In this document: piece after piece, positions 1 to 6,246 of the stretch
Layout of the letters: each line of letters starts with the position of its first letter
Position numbering within the stretch: the first letter of the stretch is position 1
NCBI GenBank assembly: GCA_028280675.1
Contig: JANQLI010000308.1
Coordinates: 1 to 6,730, forward strand
Origin: Alphaproteobacteria bacterium
Lineage (GTDB): Bacteria > Pseudomonadota > Alphaproteobacteria > SMXP01
DNA length: 6,730 bases
Direction of reading: 5' to 3'
Program-made: the position numbers and the translations under genes
Notes under the pieces: generated by a model
Told to the model about the DNA's origin: nothing
The model's input: only the letters and a program-made list of their open reading frames with translations
Databases searched by the model: none

Positions 1-1250
1 TAGAGGTCCATGCCTTTGCGGAATCCATCTTCCCCTAACAAAGTGTGCATCATACGCACGACTTCGGCGCCCTTTTGATACACGGTGGCGGTGTAAAAAT
101 TATTGATCTCCATATAAGAGGCCGGTCTGACAGGGTGGGCGAGAGGGCTGGCGTCTTCTTGAAATTGCCGGGCGCGCAAACCCCGCACATCTTGTATGCG
201 TTGCACGGTCGCAGATCGCATATCTGCAGAGAATTGCTGATCGCGAAACACCGTTAGACCTTCTTTTAAGCACAGTTGAAACCAATCGCGGCAGGTGATG
301 CGGTTGCCGGTCCAATTGTGGAAATATTCATGCGCAATAATGCCCTCGATCAACGCGTAATCGTGGTCCGTTGCCGTATCCGGCCGCGCCAATATATATT
401 GTGAATTAAAGATATTGAGGCCTTTGTTTTCCATCGCGCCCATATTGAAGTGGCTGACAGCAACAATCATGAAAATATCAAGATCATATTCACGGCCGAA
501 GACCTCTTCGTCCCAGCGCATAGAGCGCTTTAACGCATCCATGGCGTAATCGCAGCGGTCTTCGTTGCCTTTTTCAACAAAGATCTGCAGCGTCACATCG
601 CGCCCTGACATGGTTGTGAAATGATCTTCAACACAGGCAAGATCGCCGCCGACCAAGGCAAACAGATAGGAGGGTTTAGGGAATGGATCGTGCCATACGA
701 CGCGATGGCGGCCATCGCTGTGCTCTTCGCTGTCGATTTTATTGCCGTTGGAAAGAAGGATGGGGCAGGTGTCTTTGGGTCCAATGATCTCCGTCGTATA
801 AACCGCCATGACATCTGGGCGATCTGGGAAATAGGTTATTTTGCGAAACCCTTCCGCTTCGCATTGGGTGCAGAACATGGCGTTGGACTGATAGAGCCCT
901 TCAAGTTCGGTGTTGTGTGCCGGGGCGATTTCGGTGATAATCGTAAGAGTAAACTTTTCCGGCACTTGGGCGATGGTCAACCCTTCCGCATCAATTGTAT
1001 AAGCGTCCTTGGCGACATCTTCTCCATCAATGGTCAGGCCAAGCAGCTTGAGCTTTTCGCCGTCGAGATGCAGAGGGTGCGCACTGCCGTGATCCCTATT
1101 GCGGCGTATGGCGAGCGTGGCTTCGACGCGCGTGGCGTCCGGATCCAGTTCAAATCGAAGCGACACTGTATCGACCCAATAGCTCGGCGGTTGATAGTCT
1201 TTGAGATAGATTGTTTGGGGGAGATCGGTTTTCATTCTGTACTCAGGCAT
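1..1250 (-). CDS. pepN: Aminopeptidase N (M1 family zinc metallopeptidase), N-terminal 416 residues; C-terminus cut by the window edge
   Basis: This is a cytosolic exopeptidase that removes N-terminal residues from peptides. The protein was translated by hand from the minus strand. It shows the exopeptidase motif GAMEN at residues 271-275 and the zinc motif HEYFH at 307-311, followed after 18 residues by the third zinc ligand Glu330. The likely catalytic Tyr391 lies in TVYQKGAEVV, and CEAEGF near residue 130 supplies the second N-terminus-binding Glu. These positions run about 10 residues ahead of the E. coli PepN numbering I recall, so the N-terminus is complete. The family is about 870-880 residues long, so the catalytic core is here and the C-terminal helical domain lies outside. 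The start is ATG at 1250; a second ATG at 1235 is possible, and neither has a strong Shine-Dalgarno. TTGACC (minus strand, 1294-1289) could be a -35, but no good -10 follows. The gene lies downstream of a terminator and is probably transcribed separately. Confidence 0.96.
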   Translation of the reverse strand, partial: MPEYRMKTDLPQTIYLKDYQPPSYWVDTVSLRFELDPDATRVEATLAIRRNRDHGSAHPLHLDGEKLKLLGLTIDGEDVAKDAYTIDAEGLTIAQVPEKFTLTIITEIAPAHNTELEGLYQSNAMFCTQCEAEGFRKITYFPDRPDVMAVYTTEIIGPKDTCPILLSNGNKIDSEEHSDGRHRVVWHDPFPKPSYLFALVGGDLACVEDHFTTMSGRDVTLQIFVEKGNEDRCDYAMDALKRSMRWDEEVFGREYDLDIFMIVAVSHFNMGAMENKGLNIFNSQYILARPDTATDHDYALIEGIIAHEYFHNWTGNRITCRDWFQLCLKEGLTVFRDQQFSADMRSATVQRIQDVRGLRARQFQEDASPLAHPVRPASYMEINNFYTATVYQKGAEVVRMMHTLLGEDGFRKGMDL

Positions 1251-1320
1251 TATTCGAAAGATGCTAGAGTGCGTCTGATTGCGGAATGGGTCAATTGAAA
1301 AGACACACTCTGCGGGCATG

Positions 1321-1354
1321 AAAAAAGGCCGGATGGAAACATCCGGCCTTTCAT
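1321..1354 (-). terminator. Rho-independent terminator of the 195-residue hypothetical gene
   Basis: A perfect 12-bp stem (1324-1335 with 1340-1351) closes on a 4-base loop. Read on the minus strand the stem is rich in GGCC and runs straight into six T residues (1326-1321). It lies about 20 bases after the stop codon of the minus-strand gene ending at 1373 and before pepN, so it separates these two same-strand genes. Confidence 0.9.
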
Positions 1355-1372
1355 TAAAGTGCTGTTGCGCTT

Positions 1373-1960
1373 TTAAGCGACTGAAACGTCGTCATACTCC
1401 GATGCGGCTTGCACATCGTCCTCTTCCGGCTCTGCCGTATCCAGGATGGCTTTGATAATGTTTCCGCTGGTTTTCGCGAGCTGCCGGATTTGATCAGGCA
1501 CATTCTCAGGCTCGTTATCGACATATTCGACGAACCCTTGAATGACATTCAGCATTGGCAATGCATTCAGAATGATCCGGGCCTGGGTCTCGATTTTGAG
1601 CGGGTCAAGATCGTATTCCGCACCGGGAACGCGCCATCCCCCCCAATCTTTCTCATTGGTCACCACTGTCGGGAAGGTGCCTGGAAAGGGGTGATGCGCA
1701 CTATCTTCTTCGGATTGCCATTTATTGCGCACGCGAATAAGGCGCCAGCTTTGTCCACCGGTGTCCAATTCGAGAGGGGTTGCCGTTTCGGCCTGTAATT
1801 CTTCTGCTGTGAAATCACGTCCTAAACCCACATCGTAATGGACACGGATTGGCTCATCTAAGCCCTTTGCCCACTGTGGGAGCACCCGTTCAATGATGGC
1901 CCATGTGCCAACCGGCTTGACGTAAATCCGTTGATTCTTGTGAAACTGGGCTTTTGCCAT
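1373..1960 (-). CDS. Conserved hypothetical protein, probably alphaproteobacterial (195 aa)
   Basis: The function is unknown. The protein has no signal peptide or membrane segment and is probably cytosolic. Its N-terminal third (about residues 5-60) is rich in beta-prone segments with conserved-looking Trp, Gly and Pro residues, including KPVGTW, LPQW and VHYDVGLGRDF; I infer a small SH3-like barrel, which is not proven. A middle region contains SWRLIRVRNKWQ and DWGGWRVPG. Residues 120-165 look helical, and the last 20 residues form an acidic, low-complexity tail. The start ATG at 1960 is well supported by GGAG (minus strand, 1967-1964) four bases upstream. A strong terminator follows the stop, so it looks monocistronic. 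It is divergent from the sugar dehydrogenase gene. I recall similar proteins as conserved but uncharacterised in Alphaproteobacteria; that is memory, not a search. Confidence 0.85.
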   Translation of the reverse strand: MAKAQFHKNQRIYVKPVGTWAIIERVLPQWAKGLDEPIRVHYDVGLGRDFTAEELQAETATPLELDTGGQSWRLIRVRNKWQSEEDSAHHPFPGTFPTVVTNEKDWGGWRVPGAEYDLDPLKIETQARIILNALPMLNVIQGFVEYVDNEPENVPDQIRQLAKTSGNIIKAILDTAEPEEDDVQAASEYDDVSVA

Positions 1961-2043
1961 GATCTCCAGTCCTTAAATCTCGAGGAATCGTGACGCCATG
2001 ATGGGGAAACTTGGTTGAGGTCTCGTTAAAATTGCACAAGAAC

Positions 2044-2073
2044 TTGAGAAAAAGACGCAGGCAGTTTTAGAAT
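2044..2073 (+). promoter_or_regulatory. Candidate sigma70-type promoter for the sugar dehydrogenase operon
   Basis: TTGAGA (2044-2049) and TAGAAT (2068-2073) are separated by 18 bases, and each differs from consensus at one position. Transcription would start near 2080, giving a leader of about 65 bases. Alphaproteobacterial promoters are variable, so this is an inference from sequence only. Confidence 0.45.
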
Positions 2074-2098
2074 TGGTTTACCCTTTCACAAGAGGTCC

Positions 2099-2114
2099 CA
2101 ATACGGCAGTATTG
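2099..2114. promoter_or_regulatory. Perfect 6-bp inverted repeat with 4-base spacer, operator candidate
   Basis: CAATAC and GTATTG flank GGCA. The repeat lies just downstream of the inferred transcription start and about 33 bases before the ATG at 2147. A dyad here could be a repressor site or a small leader hairpin. It has no T-tract, so it is not a terminator. Confidence 0.35.
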
Positions 2115-2146
2115 ACGCCAAGAGTGAAGTAGTGCATGGGGCGAAG

Positions 2147-3625
2147 ATGTTCAAAAAAGTTATCAAAACCTTACTCGTTCTGATCGTGCTTGGAGCGGCG
2201 GCTCTCTATATGATTATGCCAACGGTGAATATTCCCTGGCGCATGTTGGTGGGCGCGACGTTAAAAGAAACGGTCATGTCACAGCGTTTAGAGTTTCCCG
2301 AAGGGTTTCGCTTGTCGCTCTTTGTGACAGGGATCAAAAATGCGCGTTTCATGCGGGAAACCGGCACGGGCGATATTCTTCTCTCCAGCACGAATACAGG
2401 GCAGGTCTATGTGCTTTATCGCGATCAAGATGGCGATGGGCGATCGGACGGCAATCACGTTTTGCTCTCAGAATTAAATGGTCCGCATGGATTAGAGTTG
2501 CGGGATGGATGGCTCTATGTGGCGGAAAAAGACGCCATCAAACGGGTGCGTTACCGATCAGAGACACGGCAGATTGAAGGAGACCTTATTCCGCTTGCCA
2601 CAGGATTGCCCGCGACGCGCAATCACACAAAGAAGACGATACGTATCGGTCCGGACGACTGGCTCTACTTCAATGTAGGCTCAAGCTGCAATGTGTGCAT
2701 CGAAGAAGATGACAGGCGGGCAACGATGATGCGGATGCGCCTTGATGGATCAGAGCTTGAGATTTATGCCACTGGTTTGCGCAACTCGGTCGGCTTTGAT
2801 TGGTCGCCGCGCGACGGGGGAATGTATGCAACGGATAATGGCCGCGACCTTCTCGGGGATGATTATCCTGTTGAAGAATTAAACCGCATAGAGGCCGGGC
2901 GTTTTTACGGTTGGCCGTTTGTGAATGATTTTGGCGACAAAGACCCAGACTTTGGCGATCAGGATGGCGGTCTTGTATCACGCGCCATAAACCCGGTTCA
3001 TGGGTTTCGTGCGCACAATGCGCCGCTTGGCATCACGTTCTTGCGCAAGGGGCGTTATCCTGAAGACTTCCATCATGATGCATTGGTGGCGCTGCATGGG
3101 TCATGGAACCGCAGTGAGAAAGATGGTTATCGCGTGGCGCGGTTGAGCTGGGGGCCGGATGGCGCGATTACCGAAACCGATTTCATGACCGGCTTCTTAA
3201 AAGAGGGTGATGTGATCGGGCGGCCTGTCGATGTTTTAGAGGCTTCCGATGGCGCCATTTACATTTCGGATGATTATACGGGGTCTGTGTATCGTCTTGC
3301 CTATGGCGAAGAGGGCGAGTCGATGCCGATCGCGACTCTTGCGGACACATTTATTCCTGTTGAGCAGCGCGAAACATTCGCCGCCGATACGATTGCACGC
3401 GGCCAGGAGATCTATGAAACCCGCGCATGCGTGGGGTGCCATGGGATTGATCTTGAGGACAATGCACAGTCCCCGCTTGTCGATTTGGCCGCGCGGAAGA
3501 CTCGCGCAGAGGTGATTGATATTCTCACGTCACCGCCATCGTCGATGCCGCGCATCCCGCTGACGGAAGACGAACTCTATGATGTGACGGCGTACCTGCT
3601 TAGTGCGTCGCCATCGGACAATTGA
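2147..3625 (+). CDS. Membrane-anchored PQQ-dependent sugar (sorbosone/glucose) dehydrogenase with C-terminal cytochrome c domain
   Basis: The protein probably oxidises a sugar or aldose-like substrate in the periplasm using PQQ and passes electrons to its own heme. Counting from ATG 2147 (492 aa), residues 6-25 form one hydrophobic segment without a clear cleavage site, hence an anchor. Residues 45-395 form the beta-propeller. Within it, NHTKKTIRIGPDDWLYF aligns with the active-site His region of Acinetobacter soluble glucose dehydrogenase (His160 here). GLRNSVGFDW carries the matching Arg212, and FYGWPF and HGSWNR are further family motifs. Residues 405-492 are a cytochrome c domain with CVGCH at 428-432 and Met467 in SSMPRIP as the likely sixth ligand. 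An extra CNVC pair sits at 181-184. GGGG five bases before ATG 2147 favours this start; an in-frame GTG at 2132 would add five residues. The true substrate is unknown. The VOC gene follows after 30 bases. Confidence 0.92.
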   Translation: MFKKVIKTLLVLIVLGAAALYMIMPTVNIPWRMLVGATLKETVMSQRLEFPEGFRLSLFVTGIKNARFMRETGTGDILLSSTNTGQVYVLYRDQDGDGRSDGNHVLLSELNGPHGLELRDGWLYVAEKDAIKRVRYRSETRQIEGDLIPLATGLPATRNHTKKTIRIGPDDWLYFNVGSSCNVCIEEDDRRATMMRMRLDGSELEIYATGLRNSVGFDWSPRDGGMYATDNGRDLLGDDYPVEELNRIEAGRFYGWPFVNDFGDKDPDFGDQDGGLVSRAINPVHGFRAHNAPLGITFLRKGRYPEDFHHDALVALHGSWNRSEKDGYRVARLSWGPDGAITETDFMTGFLKEGDVIGRPVDVLEASDGAIYISDDYTGSVYRLAYGEEGESMPIATLADTFIPVEQRETFAADTIARGQEIYETRACVGCHGIDLEDNAQSPLVDLAARKTRAEVIDILTSPPSSMPRIPLTEDELYDVTAYLLSASPSDN

Positions 3626-3655
3626 TTTTCACACGATCGAACTGGAGAGATTAAA

Positions 3656-4033
3656 ATGATTGGATATGTGACTTTGGGAACGAATGACTTTGCGAAAGCC
3701 GCCGCTTTTTATGATGAACTGCTCGGCCTTCTAGGGGCGACACGGCAGATGGATTTTGAAGATGCCTATATTGCGTGGGGCAAAAGCATGACGGACCCTT
3801 TGTTGTCGATCATCAAGCCATACAACAAAGAACCGGCAACGATTGGGAATGGTGTGATGATAGCGTTGCAATGCCCTTCAACAGAGATGGTCGATGCGAT
3901 CTATGCGAAAGCGCTTGAGCTCGGTGCGCAGGATGAAGGCGCCGCCGGACCCCGTGCGGGAAATTTTTACTGCGGGTATTTCCGGGACATGGACGGCAAT
4001 AAATTAAACGCATTTTGCGTTACGCAAGGCTGA
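3656..4033 (+). CDS. VOC (glyoxalase/bleomycin resistance) fold protein, 125 aa
   Basis: This is a small single-module protein of the vicinal oxygen chelate superfamily. It shows the family's two beta-alpha-beta-beta-beta units: GYVTLGTNDFAKAAAFYDELL starts the first and AIYAKALELGAQDEG with NFYCGYFRDMDGNKLNAF ends the second. Such proteins act as dimers in glyoxalase, dioxygenase or antibiotic-binding roles. The usual metal-ligand positions do not look canonical: the first strand has no His and the last strand has Asn where Glu is common. A metal-dependent reaction is therefore doubtful and the substrate is unknown. The start ATG has GGAGAG at 3644-3649, six bases upstream. The 30-base gap after the dehydrogenase stop suggests co-transcription. 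The stop codon abuts the stop codon of the convergent minus-strand gene. Confidence 0.9.
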   Translation: MIGYVTLGTNDFAKAAAFYDELLGLLGATRQMDFEDAYIAWGKSMTDPLLSIIKPYNKEPATIGNGVMIALQCPSTEMVDAIYAKALELGAQDEGAAGPRAGNFYCGYFRDMDGNKLNAFCVTQG

Positions 4034-5713
4034 TCACGCTTGCTGCAACTTGTTATGCGCCTCTTGCGGCATGACAAACCAGCATAGAGATTGCGCTTCA
4101 TGGGACAGGCGGAAGTCCACAGGGCTTTCGCCTTTTCTCTGACGTGTCATGATGTGTTCCGCTTCGCTTAAGAGTGCTTCATAATCGATATGATTAGGAG
4201 ACGGATCATCATCGCTTTGCCATGAGGAAACGTCACATAACTGATCCAGAGACGATGGCAGATCCAGGCGCTTACCTTCAAACAGCCAGACACCCTGATC
4301 GGTGTCATAGTGATAAGAGGGCAGCAGCCGCCAGCCATGATGTGCAATCAAATCAACGGCCTTCAAGATATATAGGAAAACGTCTTCCGACATAAAATAA
4401 TTGAACCCAAGCCGGGTCCAGCCAGGGCGTAACACCATCTCGCCCTGTTGAATCCGCTCTTCAATGGCTTGGCTTTCTGCGGCTGTCAGATTCAGCAGCG
4501 TGTGCCCATAAGGCCCCGCACATGAGCACCCGCCGCGCGCCTGAATACCAAAGAGGTCATTCAAGAGCGCGACAACAAAGCTGTAATGTAAATCCTGGCC
4601 TTGCCAGTGAATGCGCATGGAAAAAATCGACAAGCGCTCAACCTCCGTATTGCCCAGAATTGTCATATTAGGATGGTGAGACCAGTGTTCCATTGCGCGG
4701 CGTGTGAACGAGGCTTCGCGGTCTTCAATGACATCTAGTCCAATCGCGTGTTGGATCTGAAAGACACATCCCGCGCGGATCGATTCCACAATACCTGGCG
4801 TGCCGCCTTCTTCGCGCCGTTCGGGATCGTCAACAAAGCGATGCTTCTCTGGCGTCACGTAACACACTGTCCCGCCGCCGGGCATTGTTGGCACAGTGTT
4901 TTGACAAAGCTGTTTCGTCACCACCAAAACACCGGGTGTGCCGGGACCGCCAATAAATTTATGCGGCGAGAGAAAGACCGCATCCAGATGACTGCCAGGA
5001 CGGGAGGGATCGCCTGTCATATCGATAGATACGTAAGGACCAGCGGCGGCGTAATCCCAAAAAGCCAGCGCGTCATACGCATGCAAGAGGGATGAAATCC
5101 CCGCAACATCGGAGCGAATGCCGGTCACATTGGATGCGGCGGAGAAACTTCCGACTTTGACTTTGCGGTGTTTATGGTTGTCCAGTTCTGTCGCAAGCGC
5201 GTTCTGATCTAACGTGCCTTTATCGTTCAAAGGAATGCTCACCACATCGGCAATACATTCGCGCCAAGGAAGCTCATTTGAGTGATGTTCATACGGACCG
5301 ATAAATACGACGGGCCGTTCGTCCGCTGGGATGTGCTCATCTAACTGATAGCGTTGCGCCAAATCATGCGGCAGGCGCAAATTCAAAATATCGATCAGCT
5401 TATGAATGGCGGCGGTGGCGCCTGAGCCGCAAAAAATCACGCTGTGATCTTCCGTGCCGCCGACAGCATTGCGAATAATCTCACGCGCTTCGTGACGTAG
5501 ATGACTTGTTTGCCGCCCCGTGAACGATGTCTCCGTGTGGGTGTTCGCATAATATGGAAGCACCGCTTTGGCGATATAGTCTTCCACAAAGGCCAAGGCG
5601 CGTCCGGATGCAACATAATCTGCATAGATGATCGGCTTTTGCCCGAAGGCCGTGTCAACCAGTGTGCCGTCACCGATCACGTTCGCGCGGATGTCTTCGA
5701 GTGTCAGAGTCAT
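4034..5713 (-). CDS. Class V PLP-dependent aminotransferase / cysteine desulfurase-like enzyme (559 aa)
   Basis: This is a cytosolic fold-type I PLP enzyme of the class V group (SufS/CsdA and selenocysteine-lyase relatives). Features in order: IIYADYVASGRAL near residue 30, FCGSGATAAIHKLI (94-107) for the phosphate-binding turn, YEHHSNELPW (141-150) with a PLP-stacking His, SAASNVTG (191-198), Asp220 in FWDYAAAGP for the pyridine nitrogen, and the Schiff-base Lys252 in SPHKFIGGPGTPG. RGGCSCAGPYGH (393-404) lies where desulfurases carry the catalytic Cys, and offers two cysteines, 396 and 398. SufS-type enzymes are near 400 residues; this one has roughly 110-150 extra at the C-terminus, including a hydrophilic stretch around 480-530. 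No SufE, Fe-S scaffold or carrier gene is nearby, so desulfurase activity is unproven. The start ATG at 5713 has only a weak AGG upstream, placed inside a leader hairpin. Confidence 0.9.
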   Translation of the reverse strand: MTLTLEDIRANVIGDGTLVDTAFGQKPIIYADYVASGRALAFVEDYIAKAVLPYYANTHTETSFTGRQTSHLRHEAREIIRNAVGGTEDHSVIFCGSGATAAIHKLIDILNLRLPHDLAQRYQLDEHIPADERPVVFIGPYEHHSNELPWRECIADVVSIPLNDKGTLDQNALATELDNHKHRKVKVGSFSAASNVTGIRSDVAGISSLLHAYDALAFWDYAAAGPYVSIDMTGDPSRPGSHLDAVFLSPHKFIGGPGTPGVLVVTKQLCQNTVPTMPGGGTVCYVTPEKHRFVDDPERREEGGTPGIVESIRAGCVFQIQHAIGLDVIEDREASFTRRAMEHWSHHPNMTILGNTEVERLSIFSMRIHWQGQDLHYSFVVALLNDLFGIQARGGCSCAGPYGHTLLNLTAAESQAIEERIQQGEMVLRPGWTRLGFNYFMSEDVFLYILKAVDLIAHHGWRLLPSYHYDTDQGVWLFEGKRLDLPSSLDQLCDVSSWQSDDDPSPNHIDYEALLSEAEHIMTRQRKGESPVDFRLSHEAQSLCWFVMPQEAHNKLQQA

Positions 5714-5720
5714 GCGTTTT

Positions 5721-5762
5721 GGCCTATTTGTCTGGGGATTAATCTGATTCAGACCATAGGCC
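5721..5762 (-). promoter_or_regulatory. Leader hairpin immediately upstream of the class V aminotransferase start codon
   Basis: GGCCTAT (5721-5727) pairs with ATAGGCC (5756-5762), and GTCTG (5730-5734) pairs with CAGAC (5750-5754). The two helices are separated by a 2x1 internal loop, and a 15-base loop closes the structure. In the minus-strand mRNA the hairpin ends 7 bases before the ATG, so it would hide the ribosome landing site. A competing small dyad, TCTGATTCAGA (5743-5753), shares bases with it. The structure is seen directly; a regulatory role is inferred. Confidence 0.5.
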
Positions 5763-5930
5763 GTGCGTGCTGGAATGTCCTTTTTCGTTGTGGTGGGAAA
5801 ACGGTGGTCTATGATAAAAAATTCTTTTTAAAGGCAATTATAAAGTAAATCATTCTACAAAGAATGCAGCATGCAATCGGTATTTTTTACTTCCAGACGC
5901 GTGTCTCTGTGCATGCATGCCTTAAAAACG
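5763..5930. other. AT-rich intergenic stretch with no gene
   Basis: I see no open reading frame worth calling here. On the minus strand there is a perfect TATAAT (5842-5837) that could be the -10 of the class V aminotransferase gene, although no good -35 stands at the right distance. A perfect inverted repeat, CATTCT-ACAA-AGAATG (5851-5866), lies 9-24 bases upstream of that -10, an operator-like position. The palindrome GCATGCATGC is at 5911-5920, with a shorter GCATGC at 5869-5874. Confidence 0.4.
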
Positions 5931-5967
5931 AAAAGAGGTTGACTGATGATAAGCAGTCAACCTCTTT
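5926..5967 (-). terminator. Strong rho-independent terminator for the tandem Tat-peptide genes
   Basis: A perfect 14-bp stem (5932-5945 with 5954-5967) has an 8-base loop. Read on the minus strand, the stem ends in four T residues, followed after CG by five more T. It lies about 60 bases past the stop of the second Tat-peptide gene. On the plus strand there is no gene running into it. Confidence 0.88.
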
Positions 5968-5980
5968 ATCGTACGTTCTA

Positions 5981-6010
5981 AGCTCAGTTTATATGCTTAT
6001 ATACTGGGCT
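5981..6010 (-). other. Second hairpin between the Tat-peptide genes and their terminator
   Basis: AGCTCAGTTTATA (5981-5993) pairs with TATATACTGGGCT (5998-6010) around a TGCT loop, as a 13-bp stem with one T-T mismatch and one position that needs a G-U pair on the plus strand (A-C in minus-strand RNA). It starts 17 bases after the stop codon at 6028. It has no T-tract of its own and may protect the mRNA 3' end or simply be AT-rich sequence. Confidence 0.4.
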
Positions 6011-6027
6011 ATAAATTTTGTCTTATA

Positions 6028-6234
6028 TTAAAAAACTGTACTTGTTGGCTGTGGTGGACGGGTTGCAGGTCCGTAGCCTCCTTGCGCTTGTGCCTTGACA
6101 TCCGTGGACAACAAAACAGCAACTGCAGGGGCTGCAAGGCCCACAGTTCCAGCCTTTTTCAAGAAATCACGACGTGCTTTCGCTTCTTCCTCTAAAGCTT
6201 CTACGCCAGGCTTATCACTTTTATCCGTTTTCAT
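6028..6234 (-). CDS. Tat-signal micropeptide, downstream copy (68 aa)
   Basis: This is a small protein of unknown function that is almost all signal sequence. Residues 1-20 are charged (Lys/Asp/Glu) and helical in character. ARRDFLKK at 20-27 is a good twin-arginine motif, and residues 28-43 form a hydrophobic Ala/Val/Leu core. A-Q-A at 48-50 is a predicted signal peptidase site, leaving an 18-residue tail beginning QGGYGPATRPPQPTST and ending VF. It is the second copy of a tandem duplication: codons 1-66 match the upstream copy at 187 of 198 bases. Residues that differ in the N-region are Pro9 (Arg in the other copy) and Val11 (Gly). The ATG at 6234 is preceded by AGGAGAG, which overlaps the stop codon of the upstream copy; the gap is 12 bases, so translation is probably coupled. 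The mature tail is too short to fold around a cofactor as usual Tat cargo does. Confidence 0.85.
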   Translation of the reverse strand: MKTDKSDKPGVEALEEEAKARRDFLKKAGTVGLAAPAVAVLLSTDVKAQAQGGYGPATRPPQPTSTVF

Positions 6235-6246
6235 TGATCGTCTCTC

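Larger units (their letters stand above)
1961..2146. other. Divergent intergenic region
   Basis: These 186 bases separate the hypothetical gene (minus) from the sugar dehydrogenase gene (plus). They hold the Shine-Dalgarno of the minus gene at 1964-1967, a plus-strand promoter candidate at 2044-2073 and a perfect inverted repeat at 2099-2114. I could not pick a convincing minus-strand promoter. A GTG at 2132, in frame with the plus-strand gene, is an alternative start. Confidence 0.7.

Noticed and set aside
621..1298. A 225-codon open frame on the plus strand
   Set aside because: It lies antisense to pepN, whose minus-strand translation contains GAMEN and HEYFH in the right places. The plus-strand product has no recognisable motif.
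1409..1798. A 129-codon plus-strand frame
   Set aside because: It is antisense to the well-supported 195-residue gene, which has a Shine-Dalgarno and terminator of its own.
5869..5920. GCATGC and GCATGCATGC palindromes
   Set aside because: They are short self-complementary sequences with no clear relation to a promoter or gene, so no role can be argued.
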